NCBI RefSeq assembly: GCF_000002425.4
Contig: NC_037253.1
Location: 14,299,343 to 14,363,342, forward strand
Direction: 5' to 3'
Source: Physcomitrium patens
Lineage: Eukaryota; Streptophyta; Bryopsida; Funariales; Funariaceae
Length of the DNA: 64,000 bases
Each line of letters starts with the position of its first letter. Within the stretch, counting starts at the first letter, position 1. Below the pieces are notes generated by a model. The model searched no databases, was not told the DNA's origin, and was given only the letters and a program-made list of their open reading frames with translations. Both the position numbers and the translations under genes were made by a program. Positions 9,721-22,320 of the stretch are shown here, one piece after another.

Positions 9721-10963
9721 TGGTAATTGTACTCCTTATTTTGTAATTGTGTTGCTTCTTTAAACAATATTAAGCAGTGTGCTTAGCTTTTCCACAATAT
9801 AAATAAAAACCCTCTTAGTAACGTTGAGTCATTTCCTTCTCTATGAGAGGTTTAAAACATATCATATCAATTTGCATTAGTTCCAACCTTGATGAATATG
9901 TTTCAGAAAACTCAGAAGTTGCCACCATTACTTGACTTGTTCTTCTCGAGCCAAGTCTTTGTTCTTTATATCTTTCAAATAATTGATTGTCATATGTAAT
10001 AGCTTGAGCAATAAATTATTCTAAAGATTTTGCTTTTGATATTGTTAATAATAAATCTTTGACATTATCCTTCAATCTATATCAAAATTGATTGATAAGT
10101 ACTTTGTCATTCTAATCCACATTACAAGCAAGGTTTTGGAATTGAGCAACATATATAGTAGCTCATCATGATCCTTGTTGTAAAGATAAGATTTTGATCT
10201 CTGCTACTTGTTCTCAATAACTTTCTCCGAATGTGACTGTAAACACTTCTAAGAATGAATTTAAATTATAAAGAAGTCAAGAATTCTTTTCTATCAAAAG
10301 TGCAAACCAACAAAAAGTACTTCTAGATAGAAGTGTGCCTATGAAGTCAACTTGAATAAATCCATCTGTATATTTGAAAGGATGTAATTTTAAGTAGAGC
10401 TTAACTTGTTGTAAAAACCTTCAAAATTTTGATTTTATTCCATCAAACTCTTCAAGCATACTAATTCTTGCTTCTCTTCAGCTTGTAAAAGCAAGACTCC
10501 TTGAATTTGGTTGTGAGGATGTTCGACTTGTTTCCTTCAACTACACAACTTCTTGACATAGACTCTAGACTTTTTCCATAGAAATAGAAGTAATACTCTT
10601 ATATTTAATGTTAGTATTGCATGAAATTTCTGCCCTAAAAGTATTGACAAGTTCGTGAAGATCCGCAATAGTTGCAAATCTATTCTTACTTTTGCTAGGA
10701 GTAGCATCCATAATCTTTCCTTCCATAGATAACTCAAACAAATCCAAAAGGTTAAATTAGAGGAGGGTGATCTAAAACCTCTAATAAAATTTTCCACAAA
10801 GAAGGATAATTCACTCTCTTGTAAAAAAAAGATCAATTTTAAAAAATAAGATTTTTTATTTAAAGGAGGATAGTTTGTAACCTTCAAAATACAACAATAG
10901 AAGTGAGATAATCCACTCACTTCTAAAACAATACAAAAAAAATATGTTAGTACTATTATCAAA
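9721..10963 (-). pseudogene. B1 gag with decayed zinc knuckle
   Basis: The gag start is near 10747 (MDLFELSMEGKIMDATPSKS) and the reading passes down through many stops. Close to its end a knuckle is left as YLYCGKAKHTA-stop-YC (about 9770-9810): the second Cys, the His and the last Cys of C-X2-C-X4-H-X4-C remain, while the first Cys is Tyr. At 10940-10963 the minus strand has TTTGATAATAGTAC, a weak match to the initiator-Met tRNA primer-binding site TGGTATCAGAGC, next to the LTR end. Confidence 0.65.
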
Positions 10964-11450
10964 CTATTAAGGACATGAATTCAAAGAAAGAAAATCTTCA
11001 ATACACTATTATATCACTAAAGAGAATTAGAAAGTGACTCAAAAGGTGATGTAATATCAAACTAGAATGGTTATTGCTAAAAAGAAGAAGATTAAAAATT
11101 CTTGAAATAAAACTAAGAACTAAAAAGGCCTTGACAATAATGAAGAAGGCTTCACTCTTCCTTCCTTATATACTTATAACTAGGAGCTATGTGGCGATAT
11201 CTTATAAGACTTCCAAAATATGTTGACTTTGCTAGCCACATATCTTAATTGATAAGGCAAGTTATCTATGTATGTGCCATATAGTTAGCTTATTCCACAA
11301 GCTACTATACAGAGTTAACTTGTTCCATAAGCTACCAACATGTGGTTAGTTTATTGGCCAAGTTTCTAATCTACAAATACATCAAAAGCTTTACCTACTT
11401 CTATCTAATCATATAAGTAACTATTGGGATAAATGTATATGTCCATGACA
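10964..11450 (-). repeat. B-type LTR, copy 1 (B1 5' LTR)
   Basis: About 487 bp. On the plus strand it ends ATGTATATGTCCATGACA, so the minus-strand LTR opens TGTCATGGACATATACAT. Inside are the words shared by all B LTRs: GAATGGTTATTGC, GAAGGCTTCACTCTTCCTTC, CACAAGCTAC. It adjoins the gag and candidate primer-binding site. Confidence 0.75.
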
Positions 11451-11988
11451 GAATCTCGAAGAAAAAAAATCTTTAATACACTCTTGTATTAATTAAAGGA
11501 ACTAAAAAGTTACTCAGAGATGATATAATATTGAACTAGAATGGCTATTGCTAAAAATAAGAAGACTAGAAAGTCTTCAAACAAGACTAAGGGCAAGAAA
11601 GGCATTGACAAGAGTGAAGAAGGCTTCACTTTTGCTTCCATATATACTTTCTAACTAAGAGCTATATAGCAATATTCTATAGGACTTCTAATATGTGTTA
11701 ACTTTATCAACTACATGTCTTAACTTGCAAGGCAAACTATCTATGTATGTGCCACATAATTAGCTTGTTTGACAAGCTACTATATGGAATTAACTTGTTC
11801 CACATTCTACCAACACGTGGTTAACTTGTTGGCGAAGTTTCTAACCTACAAATACATCTAAAGTCAAAACCACATCTATGAAGCTTTTAGAAATCTTCTC
11901 TAGAAGATTTTATGAAATTAATCTATATTTACCTACTTCTACTGAATCATATAATTAACAATTGGCATAAATATATATGTTCATGACA
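11451..11988 (-). repeat. B-type LTR, copy 2, abutting copy 1
   Basis: About 538 bp, the same order of words as copy 1 (GAATGGCTATTGC, GAAGGCTTCACTTTTGC, GACAAGCTAC, then CTTCTAGAAG-like text) and ends TATATGTTCATGACA. It begins right after the terminal CA of copy 1 and lacks roughly 13 bases of its outer end. Copy 1 in turn lacks about 70 bases near its other end that copy 2 keeps. Confidence 0.75.
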
Positions 11989-12970
11989 TAGTAAAGATAA
12001 GACACCTATGTTCTTTTAGATATTATCTTTTTAATAACCTTATTAATTAAGTCTATGGAAGAATGGTCTATAATTTTGATGACCTACTTGAATTAGACAT
12101 AGGTACTTGGTATCTATTTTTATTACTTAGTACTAGATTCATGCCTAGAAATGTAAAAAATTATATTAAGAAAGCTTTAAAATCCACATAGTTTATTCAA
12201 GGATATTTGAATTATATAATTTTTATATTTAATTGATTAATATATAGAAATATATTATTATTATTATTATTATTATTATTAAAATTCTTTTTTACATAAT
12301 TTTTATAATACACACATGCATTTTAGATTAAAATTTAGATTTCTAATAAAAAATATATGTATACTACATTGAGTTTAAACTATTTTCAAATTCATACAAG
12401 TAAATTTCTCTTAAAATATATATAAAATATTTATATATATATATATATTTATTTTTTGGTTAAAATTATATTAATCTATTGATTCTAAATTCTTAAAAAT
12501 ATAATAAAAAACAAAAAAATAATTTTTCTAATTATATATTATATTTTTTGTACTTTTTGAAAAAAAGATGTACATAAAAGAGTTTATTCTTCCTATATTC
12601 TTATTAGTATTAAAATATTTTATAAAAAATATTTTTAATAATATTATTATATTATTATTCAAAAGTCAACAGATTTTGCACACAACAACATACTATCAAG
12701 TGATAATTCTATATTAGTTCTATTTACTTAAAATATAATTATTATAAGTGGTGATTATTCTTGTTAAATAACATAGATATTCCATTACATCCATCTTAAC
12801 ATTGAAAAGAAATTAGAAAGTAGCCTCTTAGGTCTAAAAACTCTCAAAAAATTTGTTAAAATTATACTTAAGAACTTATTAAAGCTACACCCCAACTTTG
12901 TTAAAGCCACACTCCTAAACCAATTCATGATTTATTTAATCCTATCTCATTCTACTCCCACACTCCGTCA
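11989..12970. other. AT-rich DNA without a recognised gene
   Basis: Very AT-rich, with a (TTA)n run at about 12253-12282 and TA runs near 12430. No reading frame of note and no similarity to the A or B elements that I can see. The base composition rises sharply in GC at 12970, where the PRD1 relic block begins. Confidence 0.7.
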
Positions 12971-13081
12971 TCATCTTCCATGAGGCAGCCCGTCGTCTGT
13001 GTCCGACCTTCTCATCTGCCCAAAACACCGCCTGATACAGTGCTCAGGGCACTGCCCGATACCCTGCCCGAAGCAGCCCTG

Positions 13082-13219
13082 TCCAAACTGCCTGAGCTTT
13101 CTCGACACCGGGATTCTTCCAATGGAGAGGCGATGGCTACTGTCTGCCCATTTTTTCATTTACAACTTTACATTTTTTGTGAGTTCCTGTTGTCTTTTGC
13201 ATTGGTTGGCACTGGTTTC
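13082..13219. repeat. Left arm of a large inverted repeat
   Basis: This arm matches the reverse complement of 15879-16023. Shared words include TCCAAACTGCC, GGATTCTTCCAATGGAGAGG, TTTTTTCATTTACAAC and TTGTGAGTTCCTGTTGTC. Identity looks near 85-90% with one gap of about 14 bases. Confidence 0.9.
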
Positions 13220-13339
13220 CCCATTTGGAACCGATTGTATGAGACTGGAGCGTCTTAGAATGAGACTGTTTAAAGCATTGAAACAACACGTCTATTTCGA
13301 AGCTATTTGTAGAAAAATTCTTGTAATGAATGGAGTCCT

Positions 13340-15188
13340 TCATCGTGTTTGTAGACTTGATAATTGCATTAACTCAAGCATCGGCATTCAACATAAGCCA
13401 GTCTACATCTTTCTCTCAGAGGGAATGTGATGTCAGCGATCAGGAATTGAGAACGTCCATTTGTCAAACTGGTCCTTCCAGTGTGGGGCAGTTTGCAGAA
13501 GCTATGAAAGCGTCACTCTTATCCTCAGATACACAGGTCCAAGTGAAATCCTTAGAAGTAATTAATTTTGTATACTCCATGAGCCTAGAGATCAGTGAGG
13601 AGATTCAATCTCTTGTCAATGAAGGGCTAACCGACTACATCGTTGAGGTCCTAAGAATATCAGGTAAGTGGAGTTTCTTGAACCCATTATTTTGGTCTTC
13701 ATCTGATATCATATGCAACCAGCCAAACTACGATGATATTGGATATTCTGTAATCTGTTTTGATCTATGGCCCCAACTGTGAACGAGACTCCATGTATCA
13801 CACGCCAACTATGACATAAATGGACTCTTGACAGGAATGACATAGAAAAAGGGTTGAAATTTTTTTGATTTCCTCACAAGGGAATATACAATTTGACCAT
13901 TGTAATAGCCTAATGTTCATTCACAGGCACTAACACCACTGACTCTCGAATTGTAAGCAATTTAGATATTGTTGCTACAAGTGCGATTCAAGCGCTAGAG
14001 ATACTTTTACTAGCCTTCCAATCGTTCTCCCATCACTTCAGTCTCGGACTTGAACCACTTTTGCGTGTATTTGAACACTCTTTAGCTTCAGCTTTTGGAA
14101 CTTTATAGAAAGACACTTTGAACGTAATATGTTATGGAAAAGCTCATCACCCTAATGTAGTGGGTGCCTCTCGCGCTGAACATCTTGTAGAGCTCCTGAT
14201 CAACCTTTTCAACTATATAGAAGCGTGATGAAAGATCACGCAATATCTGATATTTTTGGTTTTGGTCTCTTGCCAAGGATTTTGAATGCTACTTGCAATA
14301 CCCTTGGAACTTTGTTGAGAGAACCCTCATGCTCTAGCACCCCTTCAATTTGCTTAACGCTACAAGAATGCATCTGCGCTCTGACTGATTGCATTAGTGC
14401 GGACCCTATATATGCAACAAAACACAAAGGATTCATGTTTACTGCTCATCTGCTCCAAGATGCTTATATCTTCTTGACCATTCCTTCTGAGCAGTTTACC
14501 GCATAGACAGACTTTTTGATGACTCATTTCTACTTTCACATGCTCTCAATTTTTACTACTAACTACAATAATATCTCAGACGAAATAACTACAAATGCTT
14601 TCTTCGATTTAGTCAGAAACATTTTATAATTTGGAGATGCTATCAAGACCAAGACATTTGAGACTGGAGTTTCCGCATCTAGCCATGGATACGCTCATGA
14701 GCTCCTTGGAGCAACATCTTCTTGTGAACTTTGTCTCTTCAATGCTTGCATCGCCATCTTCTGCAGCCCTCAGACGTTTTTTCCTTTTGTTTACTCATGG
14801 ATATGAAGATGTGTCATCACAAGGCCGCTTCCGTTGTAGGAAGACTGAAAATAATATGGTTGACATTCTACAAACAAAGTACATTAATAGTTTTTGCGAT
14901 TACGAGCTGCCAATGCATGCACTTAAGTGGATCATGAAGAAAGAGAAATTTTTCCAATTAGTAAAGACATACTATTGAGGAATCTGTATTCTGATTCGGA
15001 AGCCCAAGCAATAATAGCACAGTTGACCCAAGAGGACGACCGAGTGACAGAGATTCTTATGTTCCTGTTCCTTGACGTAGTTGAGAGGCATCTTGAGGAT
15101 GAAATTGGGATGGTTGCAACAGATCTTCCAATTCGGGCCTAAGACACCAGTTGAACAATATACAGCAGAAGACCTGACATCAATTAAG
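13340..15188 (+). pseudogene. PRD1: PRD1-like meiotic recombination initiation gene, middle part, decayed
   Basis: The translation follows Arabidopsis PRD1, a protein needed for meiotic double-strand breaks, for its central part. Exon to 13663: FAEAMKASLLSSDTQVQVKS and LTDYIVEVLRISG; a GT-AG intron 13664-13926 joins in phase to 13927, giving IVATSAIQALEILLLAFQSF and LLRVFEH. Stops at 14106-14108 and 14226-14228, a frame change near 14225, LLQDAYIFLTIPSEQF, a TAG at 14504, ITTNAFFDLVRNIL, a stop near 14628, then LMSSLEQHLLVNF, ALKWIMKKEKFF and, after another shift near 14955, ISKDILLRNLYSDSE and LMFLFLDVVERHLEDE. A GT donor follows at 15189. The N- and C-terminal thirds are not here. Kept introns argue for a decayed genomic copy, not a retrocopy. 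The family call rests on remembered similarity. Confidence 0.65.
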
Positions 15189-15878
15189 GTATTCCTCACC
15201 AATTGTTTGTTTTTTTCTTGTGGCCGCTTGCGTAAGAGCAGGGTTCAATTGCAAGAACATTTATAGCAACCGTATAGAACATTTAAAATATTTTTTAGAC
15301 TCTGACTGTGCACAGATGCCAGATGTTTAGCTTAGATGCCAGACGAGAGTATAGTGCCCGCATGGTTTGTCAAGGAAATCGCTGAGACAGGGTGCCTCGC
15401 ACAGCATGCAGTCCCATATAGTTATTGTCGATCAACTATTCATTAAATGAAACTTTCTCATTAAAAATGAGTCTCATAAGGCTTGATTAATGCATTTGTT
15501 TCTTGCCTGCACTATACGTAAAAGCCTTACTTGATGAATGCTAGATAAATAAGAAGCCGTTTAAATGGAACGCAGCACCGTCCAATTCATTTTTGGTGAC
15601 CTTTTGCATCGAAGGTTTTCAAAAAATGAATTAGGCAGTAGACGCCCATGCTGTGAACCGTCTACACAAACCCACATCACCACTCAACTATCCTACTTCA
15701 AAACATGTAGACAATCTTCACGAATGTGAATAATACTGACATTTCATCACCCCCGTCATAGGTATTGTGCAATTATTATTGGAATTGCGATCAGTCTCAC
15801 GTACTTGAAGAGAGATTCTCTGCCTTCAACCGGAAGCGGATAACTATAATATGATGCGGAGATTCTAGCAACATTTTT
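15189..15878. other. Non-coding DNA after the PRD1 relic
   Basis: Starts with an intact-looking splice donor (AAG then GTATTC). The rest is of mixed composition with no protein I recognise. A short repeat, AGATGCCAGA, occurs twice near 15318-15345. Confidence 0.5.
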
Positions 15879-16023
15879 GACATCAGTGTCAACCAATGCA
15901 AAAGACAACAGGAACTCACAAAAAATGTAACGTTGTAAATGAAAAAATAGGCAGATTGTAGCCTCTCCATTGGAAGAATCCTTGGCGCCGAGAAAACGAA
16001 CAGCAACTCTCGGGCAGTTTGGA
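15879..16023. repeat. Right arm of the large inverted repeat
   Basis: Reverse complement of 13082-13219. The spacer between the arms, about 2.66 kb, contains the whole PRD1 relic. GC content falls off at the outer edge of this arm. Confidence 0.9.
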
Positions 16024-16843
16024 TGGGATTTTTTAAAATGATCTTTAATAACTCAGGATTTTTTCTTAAGCAACAATACTATATTTCTATTAATTTTAAT
16101 AGAATTATCTATAACATTAGTTTGTCTTGATATTTCTTGTAGTACTTTGAGAGGTCTCAAAATATACAACTTTGATTTTTAGATAGATAAATAATTTAAA
16201 TTTATAATATTTTCTTACATAATATCGTCTCACCACTTAATTCAAATTTTTGCTACAACTTATACTTCAATATTAAATATCAATTGTATCTAATTGTATT
16301 CAAGAAATTATCTTTTCTATATGTGTTTGATAGTTGACCAACCTTTGTATTATTCCTATTAGTAAAAAAATTCTAATTATTTTAATCTATGTCCAGTAGA
16401 CTTAAAGGAAGTAATCTAACAAGGCTTTTTTCTTTAAAATATAGCAAATGAAGATATTTACCACAAGTAAAATTGAAAAAATAACTATTACATAAGAATG
16501 TTACTCTTTAATTACTAAAATTATAAAATAGAAGATAATGTTATTTTATAGTTTCTAAGTATTGAAAATTTTAAAATTAAACTGATATGTTCATAAACAT
16601 TATAAAATTGAGTTATGTTTCATTAAAACTTTAAAAAAAAAACAAAAAATATGTATCACTTATTATAAAATAATACATAAAAATATACAAAAAATACTCC
16701 TATGAAGTTAAACATAGATGTAAAAAATTAGATAGATTATATTAATATAAATAAATTTATATTTTATATATATTGAATAAAAATTAGTTAAAAAAATATA
16801 ACTAATTTAAGATATCAAATATTAAATATTATTTTAGATAATT

Positions 16844-16880
<37 letters not shown>

Positions 16881-17439
16881 TAAATTTCTTTAGAAAAAAT
16901 TTAAAATATTTATTTGTATGAAATAAATGTAAAATTTTATTATGTATAACTTCAAAAAATTATAAAATTGTATGTTTTCAAAAACAAATTGATAGTTGAT
17001 CTTACAAAAAGATAAATTTGACTATTATATGTTTAAATATTTATAAAAAAAATAAAAATAATAATTCAATTTTAAATCTTTAATATTATTTCAATTTAAT
17101 TAGAAATAAATTTTCTTATTTGAATTTAATTAGAAATAATTTTTCTTATTTGAATTTATTCAAAAATAATTAAAAGTTTAATTTTATTTTAAATCAATAA
17201 TATAAGAATATAAAGATTATGTATTTTTTAGAATATAATTTTTTTTAAAAGATAAGATAAATAATAATAATAATCAAAATTACCAAAATCTAAATTTAAT
17301 TTTTATTATTATTTTATATATTAGACTTTTAAAATTTTAGTAATTTAAAATACATTAGATGTGGTTTAAATGACCTCAAATACAAAATAAGCAATCATAA
17401 AAGAAGAAGATGTTACTAAATTTTTAAAAACCAAGTCAA
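16024..17439. other. AT-rich DNA, origin not recognised
   Basis: No open frame of note. A (TA)n run lies at about 16850-16875. A decayed retroelement is likely from the composition but I cannot identify one. Confidence 0.5.
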
Positions 17440-17750
17440 GTTGGACACATATTATATAGCTTGCATGGCATTGCTACATTGATCTTTAATTAGATAGTAT
17501 ACATGAAGGCAAGAAAGAGGCTACTTCATGCTTGTAGACACCTTTATTTCTTCTAATGTAATTTTAAGATTCTCAAATCATTTTTGTCCTTAATTATAGC
17601 TGTTCTAATTTGTTTTTTAAACAAATATATGTATATGTATACATATATATTTATATATTTGCTATTTCTCTTTGATATATGTCTTACTTGTTTATTTATG
17701 TCTTTTGAGCATATCTTTTTACAAAACTAACAAAAATATATTTTTATTTT
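17440..17750 (+). repeat. B2 5' LTR remnant (B-type, 3' part)
   Basis: The plus strand runs parallel to the B6 LTR (57785-58061): GAAGGCAAGAAAGAGGCTACTTC, AAGATTCTCAAATCATTTTTGTCC, TTACTTGTTTATTTATGTC. It is followed by AAAGCTTTAT near 17750, a decayed relative of the B primer-binding region (GAGCTTTGTC). Confidence 0.6.
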
Positions 17751-18450
17751 AAAGCTTTATATTTCTTAATTAAAAGAAGATTATGTTTTTTTTAAGATAT
17801 AGGTATATTAGAGGTTATAGATTACTCATTTTTTATTAATATTTTTTTAGAAGTTTTTTATTCTTAAATCATAAGTGATATTAGAAAATTTTCTATTATA
17901 TAATTATAGCAAATTTTACAAAAATGAAGGATGTAATAGTACAAATACATCAATAAAGGAAGGAATTAATATTTGCAATGCATCAACTCACTTCATTACT
18001 ATAAGTGCCATTAAGATTGGTAAAAAATAAAGTTATAGAAATGGTTGGAGTTACTTCAATCTCTATAAATATACAAGAAATTTCTTCTAAAGTAAAAGAT
18101 CTAATAAGCATTACTATGATTATCAAAGAATCAAAAATTGTCTTGAGAAGTTGATTACACAAGATTAAAAAATTAAAATTTATCAACTAAGTACAATTAA
18201 TAATTGAGCTATAATCTCAAATCTATTCAATTCTATAATCTATAATTAAGCTTATTAGAACGTTATTTTTATTTTTTTTCTTATCATTATCTTTACTAAT
18301 TTTTATATAATATAATCTAATATTATTTAGTTTCAAGGCTTTAGTCGTAAAATTTTAATTCAAGTATAGAAATCGTTATTCAATTTTCATTGCAATCAAT
18401 AAGATTTAGATTTCATTCTAAAAGAATTATTTAATATTAATATAAGCTTT
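17751..18450 (+). pseudogene. B2 gag, N-terminal part
   Basis: The leader at 17760-17900 parallels 58080-58200 of B6. Gag DNA follows from about 17920: AAAATGAAGGATGTAATAGTAC, CATTAAGATTGG, GTTATAGAAATGGTTGGAGT correspond base by base to the B6 gag start at 58270-58410. All frames are closed by stops. Homology can be traced to about 18400, after which unrelated AT-rich DNA follows. Confidence 0.6.
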
Positions 18451-20200
18451 TTACTTTTAAAAATTCGAAATTAATTTTAAGTAAAATAATTTCATATTTA
18501 TTTATTTTTTTTATAAATAATAATATAAGATATAGAAATTGTTATTAAATTATTTGATTAGTGAACTTAGAATTAAGAAATTGAATTTGGTATAAAATCA
18601 ATAAATAACTTTTCAAGTTCTAATCTAAGAATTATATAAATATATTATAATATTTTTATATTATAACATGTTTATTTGGTAAAATATTATATGAAGAAAA
18701 ATCATCTAAAAAGAATTTAATAAATATATAGCAGAGAATTACTTTAGACATCACAGATAAAAAATAAGTGAAGTAAAAATTAGTATTAGAATTTCCATTT
18801 TTATTAGAATAAATTCTAATTATTTTGTATAATCATAAATAAGGAAAAAAAAAGATATATAAGTAAATATAATATTATAGATATCTTTAGATAATAATAA
18901 AGAATATTTCTTTTTCAAAAATTAATTAAAAAAATCTTAAATTGATACCTATGAAAGATTAGTTGTGAAATAGGATCAAGGAAAAAAATCATTTTGTGCC
19001 ATGGGATTTATTTTGAAATGACTTTCAAAGAGCCATGCAAAATTAGGATTAGATTTTATTGACTCTAATTTTACGAAATAAAGTAGAATTCATATTTATT
19101 TTTTAAAATTAAATTTACTATTAAACTTACAAGTAAAATTTTATAGATTTATAAATATAGTTATAATAGGTTTTTATTAGAAATTTAGGCTCAATTTAAT
19201 AATTTAATCATAAATTATAAAAATTCAAGTAAATTAGATATTTAAAGATTAATAAGGATTTCTAAGGTTTTTAATAATTTTCTTGTTATATTAAGGTTTT
19301 AATTAGTAATATATTAGCTAACATAAATATCAACATCTATACAAATTTTAGGAAAAAATTGATTAGTCAAGAATGAAATCTTGGAATTAGAAACTCAACA
19401 TAGAAATTAGAAAGAAAGACTATCCATCACCAAAGTAGAAAATTTGACTATTTTTTTAATTAATGAATGATTTTTTTCTCAAATTTCTTATGAATATTTT
19501 AATTAAAAAATAAAATAAAAAAATTATAAAGTTAAATGAATTTTGATTTAATCATGGAACTATTTAGGGCTAATTAGGTTTTAGTTAAGATTCCTCTAGG
19601 ATTTGGCAAGGAATTGAGTAAGATTTATAAGTTTTTCTTAAGAATTTAATTAAGATTTAATTATGATTTCTTTAGAAATTGGTTAAGTTTTGGATAGAAT
19701 TTAGTTGGTATTTCTTTAGATTTTGATTAGGAATTGATTATAAATTTAAATATAATTTAGTTATAATTTTAAAAAAAAATCCTTAAGATTTGGATATAAA
19801 TTACCTAAGGTTTTTTTTATAATTTTATAAAGATTGGTTAGATTTTTTCAAGGATTTTTTTGGATATTTTAGAAATTTATTAATATTTTATTTTAGGATT
19901 AATATGTTTATTTTAGGATTTTATAAGAACTATTTAGAATTTCTTAGGATTTGCTTAAAGATTATATGATGTTTGATTAGAATTATTTTAGGATAAAGTT
20001 TAAAAAATAAACAAATGCCATATTTCATCTTAAAATATATTAAATATAAATCATAATTTATGATCTTAAAACTAGTTCAAGTAAGGATTAACTAAAATGG
20101 TAATCTTTTTAAAATCTACCTTATTATTATGATCTTTTTAGAATCCTCAAATTAATTTATTTTTATCAATTTTAAATCACATTCTTGCTACTATAATTTT
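18451..20200. repeat. AT-rich insertion in B2, possibly from an A-type LTR
   Basis: This block interrupts the B2 gag: B6-like gag DNA stops before it and resumes after it. From about 19560 to 19960 it is a run of degenerate units of about 20 bases built on AGGATTTGGTTAAGATTT-like text. The same texture occurs in the A-type LTR at 53030-53340, which suggests a related LTR. Ends and target duplication could not be read. Confidence 0.4.
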
Positions 20201-21870
20201 ATCCCTATCTTTCTTTATTTAAATAATTTTTAAGGTCATTTGAATACTTTTTATACATTTGTATTATTTTTTAATTATAAAACAAATATCAAGGCAAATT
20301 AAAATCTTTCTAAAAGAAGATATCTAATTTATTTTCAATAAAACACAACATCTTAATAATTATTTTGTTACAAAAATAATTCTCAATACATATATTCTAA
20401 AAGAGAAGAAATTTAAATTGATGCAATATGCTTCAAATTTCTCACTAAAAAAGAATAAAATTCATGCCATTAAGAATGATTGTGTTTATATTATAATGAA
20501 TCTAAATATACTACTTAATATTTTTCTAATAAAAAATATAACCGTAAAATAAGAAACATAGATATTATAGAAGAAAATGTATTAAAGAAAACAAGTTTAC
20601 CTAACTACAATAGGGACTATGCAACAAAACATTTATGCAACATCTTATAAAGTTAATATTCTTTATTTAAAACCATCTAATTATTTTAAAATAGAAATAT
20701 TTTTAAGATTTAAAATTCATAAAGTTTCTACTTTATTAGATTCAAGAGCCTCACTTTGTTTTATAGATGAAGTGTTTTTAAAGAGCTATAGAATACATTC
20801 ATAAAAAAAAAAAAAATTAATATATGTGGAAGTCATAAATAATTAATTCTTATCTTTTGGAAATGTTATTTATGAGATTATTCTTTTAAATATAAAAACC
20901 AATGATTATAATAGAATATTAATATTTAATATCATAAGATCTATTATTAATCTAATTATTTTAGGTTATTAATGTTAAAAAAACATAATCCTTAAATAAA
21001 TTGGATTTCTTATAACCTTAATTTTATCATAGTATATCTAAAGATAACTCCAATTAAGTAATAGGTCATAAGTTTAAAAAAATCAAACCATTATTTGTAA
21101 AAGAAAAAATATTTATGTGAGCTCTAAAAGTTAAACCATTTTTTTATTTATGCATCTTATTATTTATTATGGAAAGAAATTAAGTAATTTTCTAATACAA
21201 TAAAAAGAGTATTATGACATATTTTAAAAAAATATAAATATTCTATGAGATTAATTTATTATAAATACTTAATTGATCTTCAAAAAATAGTTCAATTGCT
21301 ATTTTTACTAATCTTATTACAAAATGAATTGGCTTTATTTAAAGAATATATTAATGAAAATTTAGCTAAGAACTTTATATGCCATTTAAAAAATCAATCA
21401 AAAGTTTTAATCTTGTTTGTAAAAAAGAAAGATAAGTAATTACAAATGTATGTGGATTAATGATGGCTTAATTAAATAAATATCAAATATCATACCTTAT
21501 ATCTTTAATGTTTAGACTTCTTGATTAACAAAATCAAACCAAGATTTGTACTAACATAGGTATATAAAGAATATACAATCTAGTATATATTAAAAGGGAA
21601 GATAAATAGAAGATTATTTTTAAAATGAAATATATATATATATATATATATATAAATAATAATTTCATGCCTTTTGAACTTATAAATGCTCCAATATTTT
21701 TTTAGAATCTAAAATTAATATTTTTTTTTTTAAATTCTTCATACTTTTATTATTTTCTAATTGAAAGGTATTTTGAATTATTTTAAAAATATAATAAAAA
21801 TACAAGTAATATATTTTTTATACATTACAAAAATTCAATGATGTAGGATTATATTCAAGAATAATTATAA
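20201..21870 (+). pseudogene. B2 gag end, protease and RT start
   Basis: Plus-strand DNA at 20360-20600 follows B6 59020-59280. The protease loop reads TLLDSRASLCFIDEVFLKSY (20619-20804), the second loop region is near 20900-21000, and the RT start reads [22 protein letters not shown] (21245-21439) with LILFVKKKDK. MPFELINAP is legible near 21670. Beyond that only fragments are readable. The element is heavily AT-shifted, with no long open frame. Confidence 0.7.
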
Positions 21871-22035
21871 ATCCAAACCATCATTTATAGAGTTTTTATT
21901 CTATTAAAGTTTATCTTTGTAAGTCAAACATGTAAATAAAGTTGTAATTTGAGAATGATTTTTTATAATAATCAAATAATAATTAATAAATTTTAAGAAT
22001 ATGAAATATATTTTATTATTCATAGATGAAAAATT
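21871..22035 (-). pseudogene. Inverted RT-thumb segment inside B2
   Basis: The plus strand here (AAGTTTATCTTTGTAAGTCAAA and what follows) matches B1 8191-8290 in plus orientation, where the coding strand is minus. Flanking B2 pieces, the RT start before and RNase H after, code on the plus strand. So about 165 bases of RT thumb are in the opposite direction. Confidence 0.65.
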
Positions 22036-22320
22036 CACCTTGTAGTTTTTCATTCAAATAAATTTTAATAGCCAAGATCAATTACAAAATCCATGACAAA
22101 GAACTTATTATAATTATAGATTCATTTAAAGGATATTATTTTTATTAGAAAGATATTTTTAGTTTAATAAAAATTTATATTAATCACGAGAATTTTAAAT
22201 ACTATATGTTATCACATTACCAAATTTATTAAAGCATAGAATTTTTAAGATTTATATTAAATATTACTTATAGGCCAAAAAAATAAAAAAGTTTACCAAA
22301 TTCTATATCTACATACTCTT
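22036..22320 (+). pseudogene. B2 RNase H remnant
   Basis: FHSNKF, ITKSMTKNLL, IHLKDI and ILITRILNTICYHI parallel the B-family RNase H (FHSRKF, INYEIHDKELLAI, and [11 protein letters not shown]), but stops and shifts are frequent. The call depends on order and on comparison with 7561-8094. Confidence 0.5.

Noticed and set aside
10537-10962. Minus frame of 141 codons rich in Leu and Phe
   Set aside because: It overlaps the gag start (10565-10747) in another frame; a shadow in AT-rich DNA.
12980-13258. Proline-rich plus-strand frame, MRQPVVCVRPSHLP
   Set aside because: Overlapped by an equal frame on both strands and covered by the inverted-repeat arm; no family resemblance.
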